Below, piece after piece: positions 21,736 to 32,948 of a stretch of DNA of 64,000 nt (within the stretch, counting starts at the first letter, position 1; each line of letters begins with the position of its first letter). The stretch lies in contig JASANG010000536.1 in assembly GCA_030248215.1 (NCBI GenBank), positions 1 to 64,000 of the forward strand. Reading direction: 5' to 3'. Both the position numbers and the translations under genes were made by a program. This DNA comes from Enoplolaimus lenunculus. Taxonomy: Eukaryota > Nematoda > Enoplea > Enoplida > Thoracostomopsidae. The notes beneath the pieces are model-generated. The model saw nothing but the letters and a program-made list of their open reading frames with translations. It searched no databases and was not told the origin of the DNA.

Positions 21736-23218
21736 TTAGAACTTCCGGTACCATATCCCGAAGTCCGTTCTCCCTTCGAAGTTCTGCAGCGGCAGCTTTT
21801 GCGGCGTTTTCACCACGATTTGTGGTGTGCTTTGCCCCATGAACCCTAAACCTTGTGCTGCCCCTGCCACTGGGTTACCCATTGTCTGCGCCACTGGTGT
21901 CCGGCATACCCCGTCACGCGTGGTGTCGGCATGACAGGCTCCTGCCAACTCGCATTTGCTTCAGCGGCCGCTCCGGGTTGGGTCTGGTATGCCCGGTACA
22001 TATTTCCTGCCGCCTGTTGACCCAACACCGGTTGACTCAATTGCCGTTGTCCCATGTGAGTCAAATAGGGTAACGATCCCGCCCTTGCTGCTCCTTGATT
22101 CACTTGCTGCTGGTCCACTGGACATGGATGGCTTTGGATTGCAACCTTTTGTGTCCGGTCGGCCCCCTGATACTCTTCCCTCACCGGTTAAAAACCCGTC
22201 TCGCCTCTGTTAGACATCCGGCTAGCCCTGCCCGATCTACGACTTTGTCTAGATTCCGGCCGCTGGCTCTTTCCCCTTCCATTTTACTCCACCATTTTTT
22301 AAACTTTTCACCCCGTGTCGATTTAATTCTTTGTTCGAAAATTCTGGTCAACTCCCTTATTTCATCATCCTCGTCTTCTGATTCCTGGATATAGGTAGCT
22401 CTCGAGCTTGGCTGTGGCACCCCCGGGCTTTGACGTCTATCCCCTTCCATTGCTATATCCTTTCCTAGCAAAACCTCCCCTGTCTGGGTGGACCCCTGTG
22501 AATTCATCAACCCATGTGCCATAGACATGCGTTGTTCCACCGACCAATTTGCCAAAGGTCCATCCATTTCCAATTGCGGATGGGGTCTGATCATGTTCAC
22601 CGTGCGTGACAACCCTGCCCCGCACCGTGCATCCGACCACCCCATCCCGTAACCAGCCATATCTCCTTCCACCCTGCCCGAGTCTGGTAACACATACCTT
22701 GGCTCCGGCCAATAGATTTCTCCAATGACCCGTTCTTGTACATTCCTGTAACATTCCGCCGTCATTTTCGGATAGGACATGGCGGAACTTACTATTCCCC
22801 CATGCTCCATGTTTCCTTCTGCCATCCCCGAGAGCATATTGTTTCCATATTCGCTCTCCGGTAACTCAAATCCAACCGATCTGCCTTGCAGATCTACCGA
22901 CGTCCTCACACCTCGTGCCTCTATCAGTTTCCGTTGGCCTGAGCCTTCTCCCGTATCCGTTGCCTCTACTCCTGTCCGCATACTATGTGTCACCTTTACC
23001 GGTTGACCCATAGTCCTGCCGACGTCAGTAACAAACACTGACTCTATTGATTCCCTGTGCCGAGCCGTACTAGGCAACGAAACCTCTTCGGCTTCCTTGC
23101 TCCTTTCCGCCTGCAGTTCTCGTGACATAGTTCTTGTCACTACGCCCGTCTCTCTGACCGGCATCCTTGCTGTAGCCTCTTGCCCATCCGCCGTAGTAGG
23201 CGTTCTATAAAGTGGCAT
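21736..23218 (-). pseudogene. LTR-element N-terminal polyprotein part
   Basis: It opens near 23,218, about 1.1 kb inside the 5' LTR. A 345-residue open stretch is polar and S/E/R/G-rich, with an acidic ESEDEDDEIREL and then REKFKKWW-like basic residues. It is followed by Q/A/G-rich sequence up to the capsid-like part. No known matrix domain is recognised. Fossil part. Confidence 0.5.
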
Positions 23219-24352
23219 ATTAGTTTAACTCTTAGTTTCCTTGTATAACTCCGTCAAGTTGCAAATCGTTAAGTCTATCCGAAATCGCTTAAGTCGATTT
23301 CCGAAAGTATTTCCCACACCAGTTTTATTCTCTTAAAACTTCTGAAATTTCACCCCAAATTCGTTAAAATATTTGCCACACCAGTGTTGTAATTCGTTAT
23401 CCACAACACGTGGTTCCAAAAAATCCGATATTTTTGGCCCAAAACTTTTCTCCTGGTCCGTTTTTGCTCGCAAAGAAGTATGCCCGGTGTTCACAGGTGC
23501 TATAGGTCCACAATATATCGCTCCCACCCGGCTCGAAAAAATTTTCGCACAAAATTTTTCTTCAAATCCGTCCCTTTTTGTCAAGCCTTGATTTATCCAA
23601 ATTTTTGCTAACTTTCCGATTTCTTGCGGCCTAGCCCCAAGCGTCCGAAAGTTTAGCAGCTCTTTTAATCCCTTGATACCCTACGACCGTTTTTGCTAGG
23701 CGCTATACAGCGTCAAGCCCAAAAATCCGTTTTGCCTTCCCAAAAATTCTTGTTGCCGATTCTTTCCAGTTAGCTACCCGCCAAGAGTGGCCGGTTGAGT
23801 ACCCTGAATCGGTCTAAATTTCAATTTCCCGAAAAGTTTTGATTGCCAGTTACTCAATGGAGTCCCAGACACCTGATACAATCCTTTTTAGCCCAAGTCA
23901 ACACATCCGCCTGTTATTTTTCCCGATTTCTCGTAAAAATTCCGTACCACAACCGTTTTTACCGATTTTCGCCCTGTACTTTTGATACAGTGCGCCTCCG
24001 GTTTTCAAATTTGACAGAGATACTTACGAACGTTAAGGTTCCTAAGTCTATCGCTGTCGCCCGTTTCTATTCCTTTTTCCACCGGTTTTCACGCCTAAAG
24101 CCTTGCCAGTTATCAGTCAACTACACCTAAAGGTAGGAACTGAGTTACCCTGACTACACCGTCAGATCAGTCAAAAATCCGTTTTTCTCCCCGGTTATTC
24201 TTTATTCTCACAATCGTTTAACGATTCTGAGCCCTTTATAATCTCCTGATTACTTTTCAACTTCTTTTCCCCCAATATTTTTCGTTTTTCCAAAAATTTT
24301 CCTTTTTCCCGACACACTTACCAAACCAGCATTGAAACCATCGTGGTCACCA
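23219..24352 (-). other. Element 5' untranslated leader with primer-binding site
   Basis: In element sense TGGTGACCACGATGG starts immediately after the 5' LTR. Eleven of its first twelve bases agree with the TGGTGACCCCGA complementary to the 3' end of tRNA-Trp, the primer used by some retroviruses. The rest of the 1.1 kb leader is T-rich on the plus strand without an obvious gene. It may hold packaging signals (inference). Confidence 0.7.
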
Positions 24353-25569
24353 TGTGAATAGTTCGTGATTTCGAGTGTTCAGTGAAACCACCAACTCTGC
24401 GCTTCAGGTCCGTTTTCAATGACGCTTATATCGCTCTGGTTCAACAAATGCAGTCGTTTTCCCTTTTATTCCCTCCAACACCGTATTAAAGCTATATTCA
24501 GTAAAGCACAAATACCGAGTACACAAGTAAACCAGTAATATGCTTACGCTGCCGACCTTAGACTCTCCGAAAGTGCCGAAAGTTCCTTTGTTTAGGTGCT
24601 TTCCGCATGTCAACTACGATACTCCTTAACCCTGTTGTTCCACTAAGTCACAAGCTCACACCGTACAAGACAAATGTAAACGTAACGTGACAAAACCCTG
24701 AAACTCCGTGACCCCAATTAACCGTACAAGACAAAAGTAAACGTAACGTGACAAAACCCTGATACTCCGTAACCCCAATTAACCGTACAAATCCCCAAGT
24801 AAATCCCAAGTTATCCGGCCGAAACGAGCCGCGCTAGAATCTACTAATCCCCAGTAACTCCGAATAAAATCCCCAGAACCCCGTTAACACATTCCCCAAG
24901 AACCCCGGTTTTCCTCTGGTACTGCCCGAAGGCTACGCGCTATGCGCTTCTTACAACGATTCCCCAGTAATGCCGGTTTCACCGTACTCCCAATGAGCTA
25001 CGAGACACTAATTCCGATTAAATCCTTATCCGCCTAAGTCGTCCGGTTCACTTATACAATTCAACTCCAAAGATAAACGTAAATAATCACTTCCGCACTA
25101 AGTCAACTCCCGAAAATAAACGCAACGCATTGTTCCAATTCAAAAGCAAGAATGATGATGGAGGCTGGCTACCCTATCCCCCATATGGAATTGATTTGCA
25201 CAAAATTGAGTGTCCCGGGCGTCTCGGGCCCCTTAGGGACACTCACATCCGCCGTATAATATATACAACACAACAACAACAACAATACGTCACCCACCAA
25301 CCCCTAGCTAAGTGCTTTGGCGCACCAGGCCAACAACAAAATATATTAAGTGGCCACGCAGGGCCCTGAGTACTGATACCTTGCGGACGCAGCCGCCATG
25401 CATAGATTTATAAATTCCTACGCCGTTTAGCAAAGCCTAAGCCTAACTTAAGTTCTAAGAGAGACTAGGCGGGGCCGGGGACTCCCTTAACCTGTGGTTT
25501 AGGATTTGGATTTAGTTTTGTTTTAGTTTTTAGGTTGAAATATATTTAGGAGTGGCACAGCCACCTACA
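24353..25569 (-). repeat. 5' LTR of the retroelement
   Basis: 1217 bases, twin of 12,425-13,642, with the same TGTGAATAG and CCACCTACA ends. The central 350 bases are almost identical between the two copies; most differences lie in the outer thirds. The CGCAC duplication follows at 25,570-25,574. Confidence 0.93.
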
Positions 25570-25714
25570 CGCACTTGTTTTAACTGGTTGCTCTAAAGGA
25601 AGTTACCTTATCCACAAGGTGATTGTTTAAGCGTAAAAAATGCAATTGTAAAATTATTTATTATGCAACTGCCTCAGTAGTTCTGGGTATTTGGCTAATA
25701 AGATTGCTACTTAG

Positions 25715-26445
25715 AAGGGTTCCAACGGAATTCGAATTCCAGCTAAAATTCCGAAAAAATTTCCAATTCCGATTCCGACTGGCTTCTATTCCGATGCCGG
25801 ACTTCGATTTTTCGGCTATGAGTTTTTAAGCTGATTGAACTTAAATTCTGTCTATTTTTTCGTTGTATGCAAATCTGTTTGTTTTAGTAAGTATTCTCAG
25901 TAGCAGTGTAAATTATTTCGCTGATTTCAAAATGGGACTGCAATTGAAAACGTTAAGCTCTACCTTTAAACGAATAACAAAATCTAAACTTAAAATTCTA
26001 CTTCATAGCGGCAAGCAGTGATGTTAGCCCCCCTAGTTCTCAAATATAGTTCGATATTTGGTTACGCTCCATTGAATTGGTTAATTTTCAAAAATCTGGT
26101 TCCTGTTATTTATGATTTTATAAGACTTCATATTTAAAGTTCTGGAATGCACAAAATGCTTAACTGTATTTAAACTTAAGGCCAAGTTGTTCTGGCTTTG
26201 AGAATTGACAGACTGCTCTTAGAATTGACCGGCCTCTATTAAAATTATAACTTTACAGGTTAGTAGGTCGCTAATGCAGTCAGCTATACAAGCAATTTTT
26301 ACTGAAACTGTGAACAATACTGACAAACATTCTGCAACAAAAAGTCAAAAGTCACATTTCAGTTTTTAACATAATTACTAAAACTTAATTCCGATTCCGA
26401 CTCCGATTCAGCTTCCGACAAAATTTACTTCGGATTGGAACCCTG
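25715..26445. mobile_element. hAT-type non-autonomous element
   Basis: The left end AAGGGTTCCAACGGAATTC and the right end TTCGGATTGGAACCCTG form inverted repeats of the CAGGGTTCCAA type. The 8-base flank CTACTTAG on the left recurs as CTACTTTAG on the right, fitting a hAT 8-bp target duplication with one change. GATTCCGA-rich subterminal words lie at both ends. No transposase frame is present in 731 bases. Confidence 0.7.
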
Positions 26446-26479
26446 CTACTTTAGTAATAAACACCTGCATTGACGGCCT

Positions 26480-26640
26480 TTGGATTGTCTCCGTGTAGTT
26501 TAAATCACATCAACTAAGATTCTATCGAATGTCACCTTTCTCTCGAACGATATACACATGAGCCGTTTTACGTTCCAAGAAAAAAGAAAGAACCACATTT
26601 AAATATACAAACGCTTAATCGTACAAACATCAGCCCATGT
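26480..26640 (+). repeat. Dispersed repeat, inverted twin at 60,603-60,763
   Basis: About 160 bases that match the reverse complement of 60,603-60,763 at roughly 80% by eye. Shared words include GATTCTATCGAATGTCACCT and CTTAATCGTACAAACATCAG. Family unknown. Confidence 0.6.
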
Positions 26641-26654
26641 TGCTTTTAGTAATG

Positions 26655-26919
26655 CCAAATAAAGTTGGGATCAAAACTTTCAAGCATACTTAAGTTTTGA
26701 AAGTACTTCACTAAGTATAACCTCGCATTATAGCTCAAGTTTTTGATACAATACAAATAAACGTTTAATTCAACGGATAGTTAAAACCGGATATCAGTAA
26801 CGAATGGTGCAGGAGGGCACATTAATAATAAATAACAGACCGTAACGGAATAACAAGGGTTACCCTCAGGAGAGGTCAAATAAATATCAGTGCCCCTCTT
26901 ATGTGGTTCACTACGGTAT
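26655..26919. repeat. MITE fragment, GTAGTGAACC family
   Basis: It aligns with 58,013-58,275: AAGCATACTT, TTTAATTCAACGGAT and CAAATAAATATCAG are shared, ending CCCTCTTATGTGGTTCACTA. The left terminal repeat is absent. Family members at 57,840 and 41,290 have both ends. Confidence 0.6.
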
Positions 26920-28036
26920 GTTGCCTAAAGTAATATTGGTCCAGATCCTCAGGACACGCTCTAGTCTTCATATATCAGTACATAATGCCGGTTTGGCTTC
27001 TCGTGCTGTATTATACTTCCGTTTGCGTTTTGGTTGTTTTGAGATCCCGTTTCTACGCTATGAATAAAAGTGATTTCGTTTGATATTGTAATTTATATCT
27101 GCGCCGTAATCTCAAGCATAGATTTAGCTGTAAGAATGCTCATTGTAGGAGCTTCGTAAGAGCAATTGACATATCAAAAGTGTCAACCAATCACAACAAC
27201 GTAGGTCGATGTATACACTGAAAATTCCAAATCAACTGATACCTAAGGTTAGTTATTTTTGAGTTAATTATAGTAAACTTTAGCTCACTCTGACTTAAGT
27301 TGATTCTAAGAAAGATATTTGTTGCAAGGAAGTGATTTCGTGGCTGCTAAATTGACATAAATGCACAATTAACGTAAATATTTTGTCGTTCTCAACCGAT
27401 AAAGATTATTCACAGATTAAATAAAAGTTAACAAGGCATTTGCCTGAAAGGCAAATATATGGTCACCGCGAGTGAAACAAAGCAATGAAAAAATTTGAAT
27501 TGAGTTTTTCTCGAAACATCAAATTTAGAAAAATGTAATACACATGCTGAAGGGAAAAATGAATTTTTCTCAATCTTGCAAACCGGCGTTTACTTAAAAT
27601 TGAACATTTAACAATGTTTGCATATTTGAGCTTTGCGCGAGCCTTAAGTTAGTCTGCGCCGAAATATAGATTTTTGAAAAATTCAATTGCCAAGGTCCTA
27701 AAGTCCTCGTTAATACCGATTAAACTTGCAATTTTTACATTCTTCAAATAATCTTTGCTGGTCATAAATCGTTTTGTATATTAGCCTTCCAGCAAAAATC
27801 AGTATAATATAGTGCTGAATATTCTACCAGAAGTACTTATGTAGCGAGGCAAAAATAGCATTTTTCTCAAGTATATATCACAGTATCTATATCGATTTTA
27901 AACAAAATTTTTCTGTGGGTTGCCAACTGCATTTTCTTATTTAAACGAAAGTCTTGTTCATGCAAAGAATACGCATGCGGAGTTGGGTTAGATTACAATT
28001 CGAAAAGTATATTTTAACAACATTTTTCTTTTGCAG

Positions 28037-28152
28037 TTTCGGCTTTTCTGATTATTCAAATTCACGACTTGGTATACCTCTTGTATGCCAAGGGAACGTT
28101 AAAATCGCCTCCCCCCTACGGTCGCAAAACTGACCATCGGGGTGGCCTGTAG
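28037..28152 (+). CDS. Probable terminal coding exon, membrane-type protein tail
   Basis: A strong acceptor (TTTTTCTTTTGCAG) ends at 28,036. After two phase bases the frame reads SAFLIIQIHDLVYLLYAKGT and then LKSPPPYGRKTDHRGGL before a TAG at 28,150-28,152. A hydrophobic segment followed by a proline-tyrosine motif (PPPY) is typical of the last membrane span and cytoplasmic tail of small multi-pass proteins; PPxY can bind WW domains. I found no upstream exon. The downstream 150 bases are GC-rich and may be 3' untranslated sequence. The family is not recognised. Confidence 0.4.
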
Positions 28153-28425
28153 TCAGTGAAGCTACGAGTAATGCTTCAACAGACGGCGCTATCTGCAGTC
28201 GTACTCTCGGCGCAGTGTGTAGCAAGGTGCTGTTGCGCTGAGTTACCGTAGCAGAGCTGCTAATTGGCTGCACGAATGCCCATGACAGGGCCGCCTCAGC
28301 TTCTTACATTGTTCGGTTTCGCATGCAAGCAAATTTACAATTTTCATCATCAGTAAGGTCGAAACTAGTCGTCTTAAAAAGTTAAATAATTGTCAACTAC
28401 AAAAATTAGTCGCAGTTAATCCAAG

Positions 28426-28590
28426 GGGTGCAATGACTTTCTGCGGGACTGCCATCGAATAAGCTTAAGCTTTAGATATATTGTTTGCTTAGACTTAGTC
28501 TTAGATATAAGCTCATCCTTAGACTTAATCTTGGTATAGGTTTAGGAATATGCTTATTCTACTGTTACGACCCCGTTCTAAACATTGGTT
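28426..28590 (+). repeat. MITE, TTAGGC-core family
   Basis: The left half has AATAAGCTTAAGCTTTAGAT, the middle has runs of CTTAGACTTAGTCTTAG and the right end has CTACTGTTACGACCCCGTTC followed by AACATTGG. The left terminal repeat is degraded. Confidence 0.6.
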
Positions 28591-28702
28591 CATCACATAA
28601 AATCCGGGCCAAATTAATGCCTATTATTTTCAAGCTTTTAACCAGTTTTGACAGATGGTAAGCTACTAGCATAACACTGTTTCTGTGAAAGTTAATACGC
28701 CC

Positions 28703-29064
28703 TGAAAAAGCATAAGAAAGGTAAATATTTGTTAAAATTCTTGCTTAGAATTCGCCATGAAACTTTTAAAAAAGTTCTCATATACTTACAACATGAAAAA
28801 GCATAAGAAAGGTAAATATTTGTTAAAATTCTTGCTTAGAATTCGCCATGAAACTTTAAAAAAGTTCTCATATACTTACAACAGGAAAAAGCATAAGAAA
28901 GGTAAATATTTGTTAAAATTCTTGCTTAGAATTCGCCATGAAACTTTTAAAAAAGTTCTCATATACTTACAACATGAAAAAGCATAAGAAAGGTAAATAT
29001 TTGTTAAAATTCTTGCTTAGAATTCGCCATGAAACTTTTAAAAAAGTTCTCATATACTTACAAC
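28703..29064. repeat. Tandem repeat, four 91-bp units
   Basis: Four nearly identical units of 90-91 bases, each with CATAAGAAAGGTAAATATTT (at 28,711, 28,802, 28,892 and 28,983) and GAATTCGCCATGAAACTTTT. One unit is a base shorter. The high identity implies recent expansion. A K/Y-rich frame through it is a by-product. Confidence 0.85.
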
Positions 29065-29102
29065 ACATATTTATTTCAAGATTGCCGCTAGCGAAAACAA
29101 GA

Positions 29103-29124
29103 GTCACCGCCCGAGGGCGGTGAC
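29103..29124. other. GC-rich perfect hairpin
   Basis: GTCACCGCCC at 29,103-29,112 and GGGCGGTGAC at 29,115-29,124 are exact reverse complements separated by GA. This 10-bp stem is the only GC-rich hairpin in an AT-rich kilobase. There is no T-run after it, so it is not a bacterial-type terminator. Role unknown. Confidence 0.7.
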
Positions 29125-30133
29125 AACAACGACGAAATCTGTGTCCAAATAAATTCCTCCAATTATTGTACAAGATAAACAACCGTAGCAGATCAGACTC
29201 GCAACTGTACCAACAACGACTGTTGGATGCCAAATGAAACATGCCAGTAGTTTGAAACTTTTGAGCTGATAAACTTGACCCTTTTGCTTATGAATTTTAA
29301 ATGGGCAATGGAAAATTAAACATTCGTTAGTAACATGACGTATAACATCAGAATATGACAACAAAATAACTCAGCTCAGTGTAACTGCAGCATGGATTAA
29401 ATTACAAAAAGTTGATCTGAAGCAACTTTGTGCATGGATCATAATTGGCAGTCATTTACCGTATGATTCTACCAAACGTTAATTGCCGCATTGTATCAAC
29501 CAATATACCTATATTTGTCCAATATGAGCCAGATAATTTCATTTAGTGCTACAATTTAGTTAACCCTTTACCATACGAATTTTCAATTTGACTAGAAAAA
29601 TTTCGGAAATATGATTATTACCAGCAAAAAACGCCTGCTTCATACTTGAACAAGCACCCATAACAACACACTTTGAACAAAAGCCCAAAACGTCATTTTT
29701 CAATATAAATTCATTTTTAAAATGATAAAAATTTCACTTTATAAGTTTAGAACGAGCTACAGCAGTAACCGAAAAACAAAATAATTCATTTTGAAATACG
29801 CCGCAAATTTAAACAGCAACGTTATTTTGCACGAAAATCCGTAAAGCAATTTTTACCCTGGGTTTCCTTTCAGAAATTTGCGCACACAACGACATTTAAT
29901 TTGTAACCTTGAAGCTGACCAGAATAACCGGACTCGGGAAAATGGCTAAAGTTACGCTGAGTCGGTGAATTGCTGCGGATGACAACTTGCGACGTCGGGT
30001 GATGATCTGTCCAGGATTGTGTAAGGAGCTATGTCATTTTCAGCAACTCTGTAGGAAGGATGTTATATTATTACAACTTACCAAATTTGAATGCCATGCT
30101 TATTTGATTTTCAAGCAAATTCTCAAATTTTCG

Positions 30134-30565
30134 AAAAATATATTATCCAAAATAATTTTCAACAAAATTTAAAATTTTACAAAATAAAATTATATACAAA
30201 AAATTAAAATTCCCCCAAAAAAATAAAAATTCCACCACAAAAATAAATAAAACAAAAAAATAAACAACCACAAAAATACATTAACCCCAAAAATCAACCA
30301 CCCAAAAATCTCCACCCCAAAAATCACTTAAACACAAAAACAATTCCAACACAAAAAATACCACACAAAAAAAAAAAAAAAAAAAAAAAAATAAAACAAC
30401 CCAACCAAACCATCAACCAAACCCACTCAATATAAAAAAAAAAAAAAAAACAATACACCCACTCCCTATTAAAAACCAACAAACAAACAAACAAAACAAA
30501 CCAAAAAAAAAAAAAACCCACCAACAAAAAAAAAACTACACAACACAAAAAAAAAAAAAATCTTT
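30134..30565. repeat. 432-bp tract without any G on the plus strand
   Basis: Between the G at 30,133 and the G at 30,566 every base is A, C or T. The tract goes from mixed AT sequence into long A runs (20 or more) broken by short C words such as CCCC, CCACC and AACAAAC. It is far beyond chance even for AT-rich DNA. The minus strand is correspondingly T/G-rich and free of C. It may be a simple repeat, a strand-specific hypermutated segment or an assembly error. Confidence 0.85.
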
Positions 30566-31939
30566 GCAGAGTCCAAGGACAATGCAGACATCCTGCTTAC
30601 AGGGTCTCCAATGTCGCTACACTCGCAGAACACAGTGCATAATGTCCTTACTCTGTAACGAGACACTGTTCGAAGGGGCTATTGTTGTACATTTGTTTTA
30701 GCTGAAGCTGCGCGCAAAAAAATAATTTTTATGTACCGAGAGTCTGCGTTTTGGCAGTAGTCCCTACTGAAGAACTCTGTTTTGTCCCTACTCTGTTGGA
30801 ACACTGCCAGGAAAAAACCGACTGATGGTGGACGTTTCATCGCAATTTTTTTGGCGATTCGAATATGGAACTGTTGCATAGAATGTAAATTGATCCCTAA
30901 TCGCGGACGCGGAACGTAAGACGGACCACAGCGTTGCGCGCAGTCTTTTATGCAAGCTGTAGTTCGGATTTGGGCCCGGATATTTCAGAAATCTCCAAAT
31001 ATTCTTGGAACTGAGGTAAAATTTGGTGAATCATTACTATTTTGCAAAAAACACAGTGAAGGATGCCGTTGAAACAGTGACAATAAATTTATATTTTGTT
31101 GCAGATGAGTCCCAGTTTCGCGATCCATCCTGTTTGTAGGCTTTGATTTCAAAAGCGGCAGACAGAAGATCACTGGAACTTCGAGTGCAACAGAAATCAG
31201 AGATGTTTCCACCTGGTCGATCATAACCAATGTCGTTTGTTTGATTTTTGTTTAAAAATTGAACATTTTTGTTGAAATCTACTTAATTCTGTTTGTTTTG
31301 TTGATTCGAAAGTTGAGTTGAATCTCGCTTACTGTCGGGTTAAACTGTTTGAAGTTGACGTTTAAGTTATCGCTTGAATCAAGTGAGTCTATAAATACAT
31401 TTCACTCGTCGTGTGATGCTTTCCTGCCGCTAATTGATGAATAACAGTTTCGATTCAGCAATAAAGTCTACCATTTCAGAATGTATTCGACAATTAATTT
31501 TTGTTGTTTTGATGCCAATGTTTGAAGTTGCATACTTTAAATCTATAATATTTACTGCATTCTGCAACAATGCATTGAAAGCAACATTGCGATAATTTTA
31601 ATTGAGTGAAATTGCAAATGCTACAATTGACGTCACAAATTAGTTTAAATTGGATTGGAGTCAAACAGATTCAAGCCAGAAACCACGTCGAATCAGCGTT
31701 TAACATTGCTTTCATTGGGGAATCAGCCAGTTATGCATGCAATGGTTGCATATGATAAATAGATTGATTTACGCTGCATTCAGAGTACACAAATATTACA
31801 GATTTTGCGTGATTTTTGTTCTTTAAAGCCAAACGGTGAAAAACGTCGCGTTTGATTGTTTGAAGAGAGACGCCGTTGAAAATGCAACAATTCTATTAAT
31901 TTCTTTACTAAAAAATTGGAATCAACCAGTGACGCAATA

Positions 31940-32735
31940 ATGATTACAGTTAGAAGCCATCTAATTTCAGCATTAATGGGTGTTTGGGTGCGAGGAATCT
32001 GCGTAAACTGTTTACAAACCTCCAAATCCGATACTTGAGCAGCTAGCTAATAGGTAATTTGCATAATAGCATACTTTATAAGCCAAAATTAGGACTTTTA
32101 AGAATATTTCACTAATTATTATGGTTACAAGCAATATAATTTGAGCAGTAAAGGGTTTTTAGGTGCGAAAAATTTGAATAAATTCTTTACAAACATCCAA
32201 AACCGATAATTGAATAGTTAGCTAATATCTAATTTGCATATTAGCTTAATTGACAAGACAAAATGAGAACTTTTTATATTGTTTCAATAATTATTAGGGT
32301 TTACTGAAGGTTTCTTGGTGCGAGGAATCTGAATAAATTGTTTACAAACGTGTAAAACCGATAATTGAATAGTTAGCTAATAGGTAATTTGCATGTAAGC
32401 ATAATTGATAAGCCTAAATTAGGCGCTTTTACAATGTTTCACTAATTATTAGGGTTACAAGCTATCTAATTTCAGTAATAATGGGTTTTCGGGTGCAGGA
32501 ATCTGAATAAATCGCCTACAAACATTTAAAAGCGATTATCGGGTAGTTAGCTAATGGCTAATTTGCATATTTGCTTAATTGACGAGACAAAGTTAGGACT
32601 TTTTAAATTATTCCAATAATTATTAGGGTGGCTGAAGGGTTTTTGGGTGCGAAGAATCTGAGGAAATTGCTTAAAAACCTCCAAAACCAATAAATTAATA
32701 GTTAGCTAATAACTAATTTGCATATTACTTTAATT
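31940..32735. repeat. Satellite with alternating 155/175-bp units
   Basis: At least five units share TAGTTAGCTAAT...TAATTTGCATA, TAATTATTAGGGT and GGGTGCGAGGAATCTGAATA. The landmark GCTAA(T) lies at 32,046, 32,221, 32,376, 32,550 and 32,705, giving spacings of 175, 155, 174 and 155. Two unit types alternate, forming a higher-order repeat of about 330 bases. No gene is present. Confidence 0.8.
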
Positions 32736-32874
32736 GCTTACGTGTATTCGAGCTTCGCTCAATAAATATAGTCCCACTACGACTGGTTATTTCATTTCGA
32801 ACAATTGCAGAATATCTGTAACGAAAAATTGTGAGATATATGCCTAATATACAACTAATTGTGAACGTTAAAAT

Positions 32875-32948
32875 AACAAAATTTTCGTTATTTCTATAAC
32901 GGAAACGGGCACCGATTTTACTGCAAACGGAAATTCGGTTACACCCTG
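32875..32948 (-). repeat. hAT-like end, CAGGGTGTAACC family
   Basis: Read on the minus strand it starts CAGGGTGTAACCGAATTTCC, then CAGTAAAATCGGTGCCCGTT and TCCGTTATAG. It matches the ends at 57,545-57,608 and 63,846 onward. The other terminus was not found nearby, so it is probably a solo end. Confidence 0.6.

Larger units (their letters stand above)
12425..25569 (-). mobile_element. 13.1 kb LTR retroelement, non-autonomous type, fossil
   Basis: A complete LTR-to-LTR structure lies in minus orientation: 5' LTR 24,353-25,569, primer-binding site next to 24,352, coding region, purine tract at 13,643-13,650 and 3' LTR 12,425-13,642. CGCAC flanks both sides (12,420-12,424 and 25,570-25,574) as a 5-bp target duplication. 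Gag-like and protease-like parts suggest the Ty3/gypsy lineage. I find no reverse transcriptase, RNase H or integrase motif in 10.7 kb of interior. Instead there are a PHD finger and about 5 kb of accessory frames. The interior is visibly richer in G+C than the flanks. The LTRs differ at about 30 of 1217 sites by eye (roughly 2.6%), so insertion is fairly recent. The coding strand is broken in roughly ten places. Confidence 0.9.

Noticed and set aside
28703-29064. Possible CRISPR-like array
   Set aside because: Units are contiguous 91-bp direct repeats without unique spacers, in a eukaryotic genome.
28757-29123. K/Y-rich repeated peptide frame
   Set aside because: It is produced by the 91-bp tandem repeat; the period is not a multiple of three, so no protein repeat is under selection.
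30324-30548. Minus frame of F, V, W and L residues resembling a membrane protein
   Set aside because: It is the translation of the C-free strand of the simple A/C tract.
30679-31230. Minus-strand open stretches with some coding flavour (CGPSYVPRPRLG; YDRPGGNISDFCC)
   Set aside because: No consistent splice borders or family, and they adjoin the G-free tract, so the local sequence may be unreliable.
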